This document shows, piece after piece, positions 1 through 4,542 of a stretch of DNA of 5,556 nt. Every line of letters starts with the position of its first letter. Position 1 is the stretch's first letter. Position numbers and translations under genes: made by a program. Location of the stretch: contig JAFWRL010000117.1 of assembly GCA_017520105.1 (NCBI GenBank), forward strand, positions 1-5,556. The letters are read 5' to 3'. The stretch comes from Fibrobacter sp. GTDB taxonomy: Bacteria > Fibrobacterota > Fibrobacteria > Fibrobacterales > Fibrobacteraceae. Below the pieces are notes generated by a model. The model was not told the origin of the DNA and did no database searches. It saw only the letters and a list, made by a program, of their open reading frames with translations.

Positions 1-1097
1 GCGTTGTCGCCGGTGAGGGGCGCAATTGCGGCAAGGCGGTTCCCTTCGGAATCGTAGAGTGTCGATGCCATGGTAAATTCGCGGTCCTTGTTCATGTACG
101 ACGTGTTGTTGAGCCACTTGCTACCCACGCCGGTGTAGTTCGCGTAGAATCCAGTGGACTTGTTTTTCCAGGCGGCGCAGAACTTGATGGTATGACGCCC
201 GCCGCCGAGGGTGCTTTCGCCCATCTTGATGCCGTGTCCGTTGCCGTTCTTTGGGTTTCCAAGCCCGTAATCGCTGTAGCCGTTCCCCATGGCGTAGCAG
301 TTTTCCAGCACCACGGGGAATTCCTGGTTAATGAAATCGAAGCCGTCGTCGCTGTTCCACCAGGAACGGCACCCGATGAACTTGGTCGTATCGCCCTCGC
401 CAGGCTTTTGGTAATGCGCGCCGAAACCGTCGGCGTTTTCGCCGTCGCCCTGCCAGCCCAAGGGGTCGTAGTTGTCGTGCGCATCGCAGTTCAAGAAGAT
501 GTGCCCACCGCCGTCCGGCACGCCGTCGTTTGCGAAGAATCCGGGACCCGCATTGTGGTGGCTGTCGATCTGCTCCAAGAAGATGTGCTTGCTCGCGTAA
601 AGGAATACGCCGGAATTCGAGTTATGCTTCATGGGCGTGTTGCGGACATCAAAGCCCTTCAAGTGCAAATACTTTGCCGAAATCACAATCGGTGAGGTGT
701 ACATCGCGCCCTCGGGAGTGCCGTCGCTATGGTCCGTGCCTGCGGCCACGGGGAGGTTCGCACCGTCAAAAATCGGGCGCTCGCCCGGGTAGGCCAGGTA
801 ATGGATGCGGTTGTCGTCGCTCTCGCCGCTTGCCGTGAGGACGATTGATGCAGTCATCCTGTACCGCGCGAAAAAGACCGTATCGTGCAGGTCGTAGATG
901 CCGCCGCGAATCCACACGGTATCGCCCGCGTGCACCACGGTATTTGCCTTGTTGAGCGAGGCGAAGGGCTTGTCCTTTGTACCCGCCGCACTATCGCTTC
1001 CGTCAGTCGCCACGTAATAAACCGCACCGAACGCCTGCGTGACTGACAGAGCCACCGTCAAAATCGCTCCCAAAGCAAAGATGAAATTTTTTCTCAT
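1..1097 (-). CDS. Secreted PL9-like pectate lyase (right-handed beta-helix), 3' end beyond window
   Basis: The first 365 residues are present and the gene runs off the left edge. A signal peptide is clear: MRKN, a hydrophobic stretch at about residues 5-20, and likely cleavage near AFG-A (22-25). The mature protein opens with YYVATDGSDS and a conserved KPFASLNKA..AGDTVWIRGG block (about 42-66), as in many beta-helix lyases. Later motifs fit polysaccharide lyase family 9: ADGFGA (D223), NSDDGFDF (D250, D251, D254) and GNGHGIKMG (K291). In PL9 enzymes the aspartates bind calcium and the lysine is the catalytic base; assigning them here is inference from family knowledge. The product would cleave pectate by beta-elimination outside the cytoplasm, which suits a plant-cell-wall degrader. 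The ATG at 1097 is chosen because it starts the signal peptide; a weak CAGGTG lies 5' of it. The C-terminus, where cell-surface or binding modules could lie, is not visible. PL9 is the best guess; another beta-helix lyase family is possible. Confidence 0.85.
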   Translation of the reverse strand, partial: MRKNFIFALGAILTVALSVTQAFGAVYYVATDGSDSAAGTKDKPFASLNKANTVVHAGDTVWIRGGIYDLHDTVFFARYRMTASIVLTASGESDDNRIHYLAYPGERPIFDGANLPVAAGTDHSDGTPEGAMYTSPIVISAKYLHLKGFDVRNTPMKHNSNSGVFLYASKHIFLEQIDSHHNAGPGFFANDGVPDGGGHIFLNCDAHDNYDPLGWQGDGENADGFGAHYQKPGEGDTTKFIGCRSWWNSDDGFDFINQEFPVVLENCYAMGNGYSDYGLGNPKNGNGHGIKMGESTLGGGRHTIKFCAAWKNKSTGFYANYTGVGSKWLNNTSYMNKDREFTMASTLYDSEGNRLAAIAPLTGDN

Positions 1098-1099
1098 AA

Positions 1100-1150
1100 A
1101 CACCTGCAACAACTTCTTGTAATATACTCAAATTTTCAAAAAGCAGGTGT
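1100..1150 (-). promoter_or_regulatory. Pectate lyase upstream region with a spaced inverted repeat
   Basis: An exact 8-bp inverted repeat, ACACCTGC (1100-1107) and GCAGGTGT (1143-1150), brackets an AT-rich stretch. That stretch holds a minus-strand TATATT (1126-1121) that could be a -10 element; no good -35 is visible. The near arm lies over the presumed ribosome-binding region just before the lyase ATG. Such spacing could be a looping or two-site operator, but this is inference from symmetry alone. Confidence 0.3.
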
Positions 1151-1177
1151 GAGACGCAACAAAGCATCAGGTTATAC

Positions 1178-1206
1178 ACAAAACGCCCACTCTTTTGAGT
1201 GGGCGT
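1178..1206 (-). terminator. Hairpin terminator read on the minus strand
   Basis: A perfect 10-bp stem, ACGCCCACTC (1183-1192) and GAGTGGGCGT (1197-1206), closes a TTTT loop. On the minus strand it is followed by TTTTGTGT, a usable U-tract. On the plus strand no U-run follows. It lies between the carB remnant and the lyase start, so it would keep rightward-originating minus-strand transcripts out of the lyase gene. Confidence 0.6.
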
Positions 1207-1250
1207 GATTATAAGGGCGGGGTCGGGGCTGTAGCTAGGGGACAACTGCA

Positions 1251-1301
1251 CAAGGCGAGTATCGCGACAGACCGCTTGCGGGCTGGCATGATTGAGCCGA
1301 G
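1251..1301. repeat. 51-bp dispersed repeat, copy 1
   Basis: This stretch matches 1773-1823 in the same orientation at about 44 of 51 positions by eye. Shared core words are TCGCGACAG, CCGCTTGCGG and CTGGCATGA. It lies in the gap between the carB remnant terminator and the lyase promoter. No reading frame or transposase accompanies it. Confidence 0.6.
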
Positions 1302-1334
1302 CAGTTGGGACTTTAGTCCCACACCTCCCCCTCC

Positions 1335-1374
1335 CATACACAAAAAAGACCGCAGCATTTTATTGCTACGGTCT
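1335..1374 (-). terminator. Terminator of the displaced carB 3' end
   Basis: The stem AAAGACCG (8 bp, with an inner AGCA/TGCT pair after one mismatch) runs from about 1346 to 1373. On the minus strand it is followed by TTTTTTGTGTATGGG. Its place and flanks (ATACACAAAAA on one side, AATGTTCTGGATCCTTCG on the other) match the terminator after the intact carB at 4451-4483. The two are therefore homologous sites whose stem bases have changed in pairs. Confidence 0.7.
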
Positions 1375-1386
1375 TTAATGTTCTGG

Positions 1387-1412
1387 ATCCTTCGCGCTTA
1401 CGCACTCAGGAT
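1387..1412. repeat. Short palindromic repeat (ATCCTTCG...CTCAGGAT) after the carB remnant
   Basis: ATCCT at 1387 and AGGAT at 1408 form a short dyad around TTCG...CTC. A related, longer version lies at 4495-4533 at the same place relative to the intact carB stop. The words resemble a small intergenic palindrome commonly scattered in bacterial genomes; this is recognition from memory and not a search. Confidence 0.45.
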
Positions 1413-1551
1413 GACGTTCGCATTAGATTTCTTCAATGCTCGCGTGGTATTCCTGCAGGCTCTTCACAGCGCCGTGGCCGTTACGAGCGGCGGCGATGCC
1501 CTTGACGGTGTTGTAGGCACCGGCGAGGGTCGTGATGTACGGAACCTTGTA

Positions 1552-1630
1552 GTTGACGCTTCGCGTCCGTGGCTTCGGTTCGATCATACAAAAATGCGAG
1601 CATTTTTGTGCGACACTAACCTTGCACACT
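1552..1630. repeat. Insertion 1 in the carB remnant (79 bp) with a long hairpin
   Basis: Absent from the intact carB, where CCTTGTA is followed directly by CTTGATGG (4671/4672). It contains a perfect 10-bp stem, ACAAAAATGC (1588-1597) and GCATTTTTGT (1600-1609), and a smaller GACGC/GCGTC dyad near its left end. AACCTTGTA at the left edge (1543-1551) recurs as AACCTTGCA (1618-1626) close to the right edge, possibly a decayed target duplication. Likely a non-coding dispersed palindromic element. Confidence 0.6.
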
Positions 1631-1659
1631 CTTGATGGCGGCCTTGCGGATGGCGCTTT

Positions 1660-1736
1660 GGACTCTTCGAGTCCCAAATGCGGGGCTCGGAAATAGGCCT
1701 GCAAGCAGTCCTGCTTCACTCGCCCTTAGCATTTGT
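1660..1736. repeat. Insertion 2 in the carB remnant (77 bp)
   Basis: The intact gene reads GCGCTTT directly into CGTCCTTGAT (4700/4701); here 77 bp intervene. Two small dyads are present: GGACTC-TTC-GAGTCC (1660-1674) and AAGCAG-TC-CTGCTT (1703-1716). The insert shows no reading frame of its own. Just to its right (from 1747) the remnant has also lost the segment matching 4711-4877. Confidence 0.55.
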
Positions 1737-1765
1737 CGTCCTTGATTACAATCGAGCTTCTGGAA

Positions 1766-1836
1766 AACACCGCAAGCCGAATGTCGCGACAGGCCGCTTG
1801 CGGACTGGCATGACTGAGGCGAGGATGTTTCTACAA
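1766..1836. repeat. Insertion 3 in the carB remnant (71 bp), carrying the 51-bp repeat
   Basis: It lies between CTTCTGGAA and CTCCTTGCCG, which are adjacent in the intact gene (4890/4891). It holds the second copy of the 51-bp repeat and nested dyads: CCGCAAGC (1770-1777) with GCTTGCGG (1796-1803), and the 10-bp palindrome TGTCGCGACA (1782-1791). It is non-coding and introduces a stop in the carB frame. Confidence 0.6.
1773..1823. repeat. 51-bp dispersed repeat, copy 2 (inside insertion 3)
   Basis: Partner of 1251-1301, same orientation, about 44 of 51 bases equal. Because this copy lies wholly inside sequence that is foreign to carB, the repeat is itself the inserted unit or most of it. Confidence 0.6.
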
Positions 1837-2188
1837 CTCCTTGCCGATTTCAATCGCCTGTTCAGACAAGTTAACCTTGTCGGAGAGGCTGATGAGCACG
1901 GCACCTTCGTTCGGGAGGAAGGAACCTGCGGCTTCCTGGCTCTTGTAGTAAGCGAGGGCGTAGTCGTCGGAGAGGCCGAGGACTTCGCCAGTGGAGCGCA
2001 TTTCGGGGCCGAGAACCGGGTCCACCTTCGGGAACTTGTCGAACGGGAACACAGCTTCCTTGGCGCCGTGGTGGTTGAACTTCTTGTCCTTGAGCTTGAG
2101 GTCTTCGAGCTTCGCACCGAGCATGAGGCGGGTGGCGAGGCGAGCCATCTGGGTGTTGCAAACCTTGGAGACCAGAGGCACCGTGCGG

Positions 2189-2370
2189 GAAAATTCTTCT
2201 TTGGGCGTTCCCGCACACACATGTGCGGTCGGGTTATATTTTAGGGGCGACCACCTTCGCTTCGCTCGTTACTCGCCTCCTAAAACGAAGCCTTGCTCCC
2301 GAAAACATCAAGACGAAACTGTTCGCAAGTCTTCGCCCCAAGAGGTCACTATCCCTAACGCAAAGGAATA
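2189..2370. other. Gene-free junction between the carB remnant and the R-M module
   Basis: About 180 bp with no supported gene. Homology to carB stops sharply at 2188. Two dyads fill much of the rest: CCGCACA-CACA-TGTGCGG (2211-2228) and a larger inverted repeat at 2239-2285. The words TTCGCTTCGCTCG and TACTCGCC look like palindromic intergenic filler. No integrase, transposase fragment or tRNA is visible. Confidence 0.6.
2239..2285. repeat. Long imperfect inverted repeat at the island edge
   Basis: TTTTAGG followed by GGCGA (2239-2250) pairs with TCGCC, one bulged T, and CCTAAAA (2273-2285). This gives a 12-bp stem with a 22-base loop. It ends about 165 bp before the regulator start. It has no U-tract on either strand, so it is more likely a mobile palindrome or element end than a terminator. 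Confidence 0.5.
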
Positions 2371-2373
2371 ATA

Positions 2374-2408
2374 GCTACATTTAGTATGCAAATGCTACGA
2401 ATAGTATG
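2374..2408 (+). promoter_or_regulatory. Tandem operator-like sites (C-boxes) upstream of the regulator
   Basis: Two 15-bp words, GCTACATTTAGTATG (2374-2388) and GCTACGAATAGTATG (2394-2408), match at 12 of 15 bases and repeat with a 20-bp period, about two helical turns. Each contains the dyad TAC-N5-GTA, centred at 2381 and 2401. Paired dyads at this spacing upstream of a C gene are what Type II control proteins bind, as two dimers giving activation and then self-repression. The sequence differs from the classic GACT/AGTC C-box, so the binding claim is inference from layout. Confidence 0.6.
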
Positions 2409-2428
2409 TAGAAAAGCGTAATTTTTTT

Positions 2429-2434
2429 TATTAG
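2429..2434 (+). promoter_or_regulatory. Possible -10 element for the C-R transcript
   Basis: TATTAG lies 16 bp before the regulator ATG, just downstream of the second operator-like site. The stretch at -35 overlaps that site and is a poor match, as expected for a regulator-dependent promoter. The leader would be very short, and no clear Shine-Dalgarno sequence precedes the ATG. Confidence 0.25.
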
Positions 2435-2450
2435 ACTGAAGTAAATTTGT

Positions 2451-2687
2451 ATGAGTAAGTCTAATAAAAATCCATTACTACGGAAATTCGGGAACCTTGT
2501 TCGCGACGCCCGTATTGATAAAGGCCTAAGTCAAGAAGAACTAGGCTTTGAATTAGATCTGCACAGAACCTACATAGGTATGATTGAAAGAGCAGAACGC
2601 AACATCTCTTTCGCTCACGCACTAAAGCTCATACAATACCTCAATATAGACATTAAGGAGTTGTATGTTAAGCAAAAAAAATCTTAG
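2451..2687 (+). CDS. R-M controller (C) protein, XRE-type HTH regulator
   Basis: A 78-residue protein, the usual size for Type II R-M controller proteins. Nearly all of it is one Cro/C1-type helix-turn-helix domain. RKFGNLVRDARIDKGLSQEELGFELDLHRTYIGMIERAERN covers about residues 11-51, with LSQEELG and the recognition helix HRTYIGMIE. A dimerising helical end follows (about 54-72), ending in KQKKS. The gene lies directly upstream of the endonuclease gene and overlaps it by 23 bp, so both share one transcript. Paired dyad sites at 2374-2408 are its probable operators. The expected role is delayed, self-tuned activation of C and R so that methylation is in place before cutting. An ordinary XRE repressor is the alternative, but size, overlap with R and the operators favour a C protein. 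The ATG has no strong ribosome-binding site. Confidence 0.85.
   Translation: MSKSNKNPLLRKFGNLVRDARIDKGLSQEELGFELDLHRTYIGMIERAERNISFAHALKLIQYLNIDIKELYVKQKKS
2655..2660 (+). promoter_or_regulatory. Ribosome-binding site for the endonuclease gene, inside the C gene
   Basis: AAGGAG lies 4 bases before the ATG at 2665 and within the last codons of the regulator. It fixes the endonuclease start and implies translational coupling: ribosomes finishing the regulator at 2687 are right beside the restart site. Confidence 0.7.
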
Positions 2688-3300
2688 AAAAAATGTCCCT
2701 CTTCCTCCAGGACTTGATTTAGACTCTGTCTACAAGGCATTGGAAAAAACGAGGAACCTTTTTTCAAAAATCAATGCAAAAACAGGCGTCATTCTCAGTC
2801 AAATCATTCAAGCAAATAATTTCAGTGGAATCGTGTCCAATGTTTTTACGAAAATGTTGGACGAATGCAGTTCTTATAAAAAATTATCTGACCAAGAGTA
2901 TCCTGACCTAAGAAATCCCCAAAATGGCGAAGGTCTAGAAGTTAAAGCAACAAAAAATCCTTTTAAAGGGGGAGAAGGACATAATGGACATTCTGGATGG
3001 CATATAATCGTATGCTATACAATTCTTGACAATGGGGACATTGATTTTTCACAAATAGAAATTGCAAAACTAATTGGCTACGGAAAACCAAATCAAGACT
3101 GGGAATACATCCCTAGCAAAAGAAATAGTAACGACTCACAACGAACAGAAACTTACACCACCACAATCATTGGAACATCAAAATTACGAGACGGAACAAT
3201 TTATCTCAACCCTGAATACTGTTCGATATCAAAGCAGCTCAAAGCCAAAAGAAAGAAATTAAATTTACCTATTCCCCACTACTCTATATTTGCAGAGTAG
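2665..3300 (+). CDS. Type II restriction endonuclease, PD-(D/E)XK fold
   Basis: A 211-residue protein with a readable nuclease core: YPDLRNPQNGEGLEVKAT (residues 79-96). It gives D81, E92 and K94 in the PD...EVK arrangement that binds Mg2+ and cuts DNA. After the core come GHSGWHIIVCYTI (about 109-120), probably a core strand, and a basic segment near the end (KQLKAKRKK, 190-198) that could contact DNA. The start at 2665 is supported by AAGGAG four bases upstream. Position settles the assignment: it overlaps the regulator upstream and converges with the methyltransferase, overlapping its last 17 bp. The family and recognition sequence are not recognisable to me. It should cut unmodified DNA at the site methylated by the neighbour, in the cytoplasm, probably as a dimer. 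Base composition is much more AT-rich than carB, a sign of transfer. It appears intact. Confidence 0.82.
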   Translation: MLSKKNLRKNVPLPPGLDLDSVYKALEKTRNLFSKINAKTGVILSQIIQANNFSGIVSNVFTKMLDECSSYKKLSDQEYPDLRNPQNGEGLEVKATKNPFKGGEGHNGHSGWHIIVCYTILDNGDIDFSQIEIAKLIGYGKPNQDWEYIPSKRNSNDSQRTETYTTTIIGTSKLRDGTIYLNPEYCSISKQLKAKRKKLNLPIPHYSIFAE

Positions 3301-3301
3301 T
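3278..3301. terminator. Inverted repeat spanning both stop codons of R and M
   Basis: A perfect 8-bp stem, ACTACTCT (3278-3285) and AGAGTAGT (3294-3301), closes an 8-base loop. It contains the endonuclease TAG (3298-3300) and overlaps the methyltransferase TAG (3286-3284). Neither side has a U-tract, so intrinsic termination would be weak. It could instead block exonucleases or pause polymerase on both converging transcripts. Confidence 0.4.
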
Positions 3302-4183
3302 CTGTCCATACAGTTTAGCCAGTTTAGGAATTGCTTTAAGAGACTGTTGATAAAATTCTGGATCTTTTTCTACACCAATGCAATCATAACCTAAGTAATC
3401 CGCAGCAGCCAAAGTCGAACCACTTCCAGAGAAGGGGTCCAAAATAGTGCCTTCCCCTAGAGGCAAAGCAGCTCTCACAATCTGTCTTAAGAAAGACTGA
3501 GGCTTTATACTTGGATGATTTACAATATCCCTTTCAATTTTTGGGGTTTTTTCACTTTGAATAAAATCAGCAAAAGGCCTATCAACTGCAGGTCTTCGTA
3601 AAGCCCCCGCTTTCCAGATTCTAAGATTCTCAGCAACAGTTTTTTCAGCTAAAGGTTTTCTATACAAACACCATGGTTCCCACAAAGCTTTGGGAATAAC
3701 AGACAATTCAGGAAATTCATCTTCTGCATTTTTAGGACGATCCCCACCTCTCAAGGTACACACAGATCGTATTATTTCACCTCTTTTTTCCAAACCCGCC
3801 GCTCTTAGCGCCGATCCAACAATATCCGACAAAAGAGGCGTCGAAGCTAAAAAAATATGACCTCCTGGAACGAGAATTCTCTTTGCCAACACGGCCCATT
3901 TTTCAAAAAAAGAATAAACATTTTTTCGTTCTTCGGGATCATCATTAATAACACTAAATCTAGGAACAGGCTGCCTAGTACAACCATCAAACTTTTGTGG
4001 AATACGCCAAATTCCACCAGTGCCCGAACGTTTTTTTACAAGTTCCTTTTCGGTATATTCCTTAACCCCATATGGAGGATCAGTAACAATAGCTGTCACT
4101 GTATTTTCAGCCCGTTTTTCCATCCAAACAAAGCAGTCTTCATTAAAAACCTTATAACACATATCTACCAACTTGTAAGCCAT
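3284..4183 (-). CDS. Beta-class DNA methyltransferase (N6-adenine or N4-cytosine) of the R-M system
   Basis: Up to 299 residues. The catalytic motif IV, TDPPYG (34-39), comes first. HPSIKP (223-228) follows, then the AdoMet-binding motif LDPFSGSGST (248-257) and IGVEKDPEFY (269-278). Motif IV before motif I defines the beta class. DPPY is most often N6-adenine, but N4-cytosine cannot be excluded. The segment between about residues 45 and 75 (GTGGIWRIPQKFDG) and the middle of the protein probably hold target recognition. It transfers a methyl group from AdoMet to the site cut by the neighbouring nuclease, which protects the host. The start is uncertain. The ATG at 4183 gives 299 residues without a Shine-Dalgarno; the ATG at 4162 (residue 8) gives MCYKVFNEDC, the typical opening of this family. 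It converges on the endonuclease gene, so it is transcribed from its own promoter and can be made before it. Intact. Confidence 0.9.
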   Translation of the reverse strand: MAYKLVDMCYKVFNEDCFVWMEKRAENTVTAIVTDPPYGVKEYTEKELVKKRSGTGGIWRIPQKFDGCTRQPVPRFSVINDDPEERKNVYSFFEKWAVLAKRILVPGGHIFLASTPLLSDIVGSALRAAGLEKRGEIIRSVCTLRGGDRPKNAEDEFPELSVIPKALWEPWCLYRKPLAEKTVAENLRIWKAGALRRPAVDRPFADFIQSEKTPKIERDIVNHPSIKPQSFLRQIVRAALPLGEGTILDPFSGSGSTLAAADYLGYDCIGVEKDPEFYQQSLKAIPKLAKLYGQTTLQI

Positions 4184-4260
4184 TTAAAGATAATAATTTC
4201 TTTTGACAAAAATCTACATCGGAAAACAACTACAATTCTTTTAACATGATTATTAATATT
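4184..4260 (-). promoter_or_regulatory. AT-rich upstream region of the methyltransferase gene
   Basis: Very AT-rich, as expected of a promoter. A minus-strand TATTAT (4195-4190) could be a -10 element, which would give a leaderless message for the 4183 ATG or a short leader for the 4162 ATG. No convincing -35 was found, and neither TAC-N5-GTA nor the 15-bp operator word of the C-R promoter occurs here. The sequence gives no sign that the regulator acts on this promoter. Confidence 0.3.
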
Positions 4261-4293
4261 TAAAAATAAGCCAACAAAACGAAGTGTTTGGCT
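4261..4293 (-). terminator. Second minus-strand terminator between carB and the methyltransferase
   Basis: AGCCAA plus CA (4269-4276) pairs with TG, a bulged T and TTGGCT (4285-4293). On the minus strand the hairpin is followed by TATTTTTAAAT. It lies after the carB terminator and before the methyltransferase, so it insulates the methyltransferase from carB readthrough. Confidence 0.5.
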
Positions 4294-4353
4294 AGAACCT
4301 GCTGAGGAGAACGAAAATAAAGCCCGGGCGTTGCGGGGGCGGCGAATGAGCAC

Positions 4354-4396
4354 CCGCTAGAAGGGGTAGCGGATAGTTCGACAGGCTCACCAACCT
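4354..4396. repeat. Short intergenic palindrome and adjoining repeat-like word
   Basis: CCGCTA (4354-4359) and TAGCGG (4367-4372) form a perfect 6-bp dyad. It runs into GTTCGACAGGCTCACCAACC (4377-4396), which resembles a small repeat scattered between genes in many bacteria. That resemblance is from memory. The surrounding 4294-4438 has no supported gene. Confidence 0.35.
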
Positions 4397-4401
4397 TTAT
4401 A

Positions 4402-4448
4402 CTGTTTCAAGTCTGGCGAAACAGAAGCGAGGGGGATTCCTCCCCCTC
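4402..4448. repeat. Two adjacent small hairpins
   Basis: CTGTTTC (4402-4408) pairs with GAAACAG (4418-4424), and GAGGGGG (4429-4435) pairs with CCCCCTC (4442-4448). The second one overlaps the left limit of the long carB duplication, at about 4439. Neither has a U-tract, so termination is not claimed. Confidence 0.4.
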
Positions 4449-4450
4449 CA

Positions 4451-4483
4451 TATACAAAAAGGACTGCATCGCTGCAGCCCTTT
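4451..4483 (-). terminator. Intrinsic terminator of carB
   Basis: AAAGG-a-CTGCA (4458-4468), loop TCGC, TGCAG-c-CCTTT (4473-4483): a stem of 10 pairs with one mismatch. On the minus strand it is followed by TTTTTGTATA. It lies about 60 bp after the carB stop codon. Confidence 0.8.
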
Positions 4484-4494
4484 GAATGTTCTGG

Positions 4495-4533
4495 ATCCTT
4501 CGACTTCACGCCTTACGGCGTTACGCTCAGGAT
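4495..4533. repeat. Short palindromic repeat between the carB stop and its terminator
   Basis: ATCCTTCG...CTCAGGAT, with an inner ACGCC-TTAC-GGCGT dyad. A shorter relative lies in the matching place beside the carB remnant (1387-1412). The repeat was therefore present in the common ancestor of both copies. Confidence 0.45.
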
Positions 4534-4542
4534 GGCTCGCTA

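Larger units (their letters stand above)
1423..2188 (-). pseudogene. carB: Broken duplicate of the carB 3' end
   Basis: This is a 5'-truncated second copy of the carB 3' region, read on the minus strand from 2188 to the TAA at 1423. It starts abruptly just after the point matching EANPRA|SRTVPL of the intact gene, so it lacks everything upstream and cannot make an enzyme. Residues matching SRTVPL..EIGKE (about 117) and YKVPYI..ASIEEI (42) are identical to the intact copy. Between them the frame is destroyed by insertions at 1552-1630, 1660-1736 and 1766-1836, and by loss of the segment matching 4711-4877 of the intact gene. An in-frame TAG follows GKEL at the edge of the third insertion. The base differences from the intact copy look entirely synonymous. 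A minus-strand frame entering from 2220 could express a short chimeric peptide, but no ribosome-binding site supports it. Decay together with perfect protein conservation suggests it was a working 3' end until it was displaced. Confidence 0.92.

Noticed and set aside
192..695. Long plus-strand open frame opposite the pectate lyase
   Set aside because: It is the complement of a well-supported lyase frame with a signal peptide and family motifs. High GC content keeps the opposite frames open, and its protein has no recognisable features.
1251..1823. The 51-bp repeats as attachment sites of the R-M island
   Set aside because: Both copies lie on the same side of the R-M genes and enclose only part of the carB remnant, so they do not flank the island.
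1678..2244. Plus-strand open frame across the carB remnant and junction
   Set aside because: It is antisense to carB sequence and passes through inserted repeats; the equivalent region of the intact gene gives similar antisense frames. No ribosome-binding site or motif was seen.
2674..2681. Run of eight A in the C-R overlap as a programmed frameshift site making a C-R fusion
   Set aside because: The endonuclease lies in the +1 frame of the regulator, whereas an A-run favours -1 slippage, and a good ribosome-binding site (AAGGAG, 2655-2660) already explains endonuclease translation.
3857..4249. Plus-strand open frame opposite the methyltransferase
   Set aside because: It is a shadow of the methyltransferase N-terminal coding region and has no motifs.
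4184..4260. A regulator binding site in the methyltransferase promoter
   Set aside because: CTACA words occur here, but neither TAC-N5-GTA nor the full 15-bp operator word is present; the AT-rich sequence gives such short matches by chance.
4165..4353. Small minus-strand frame (62 codons) upstream of the methyltransferase
   Set aside because: It runs through the minus-strand terminator hairpin and the AT-rich methyltransferase promoter region, overlaps the methyltransferase start, and has no ribosome-binding site or recognisable domain.
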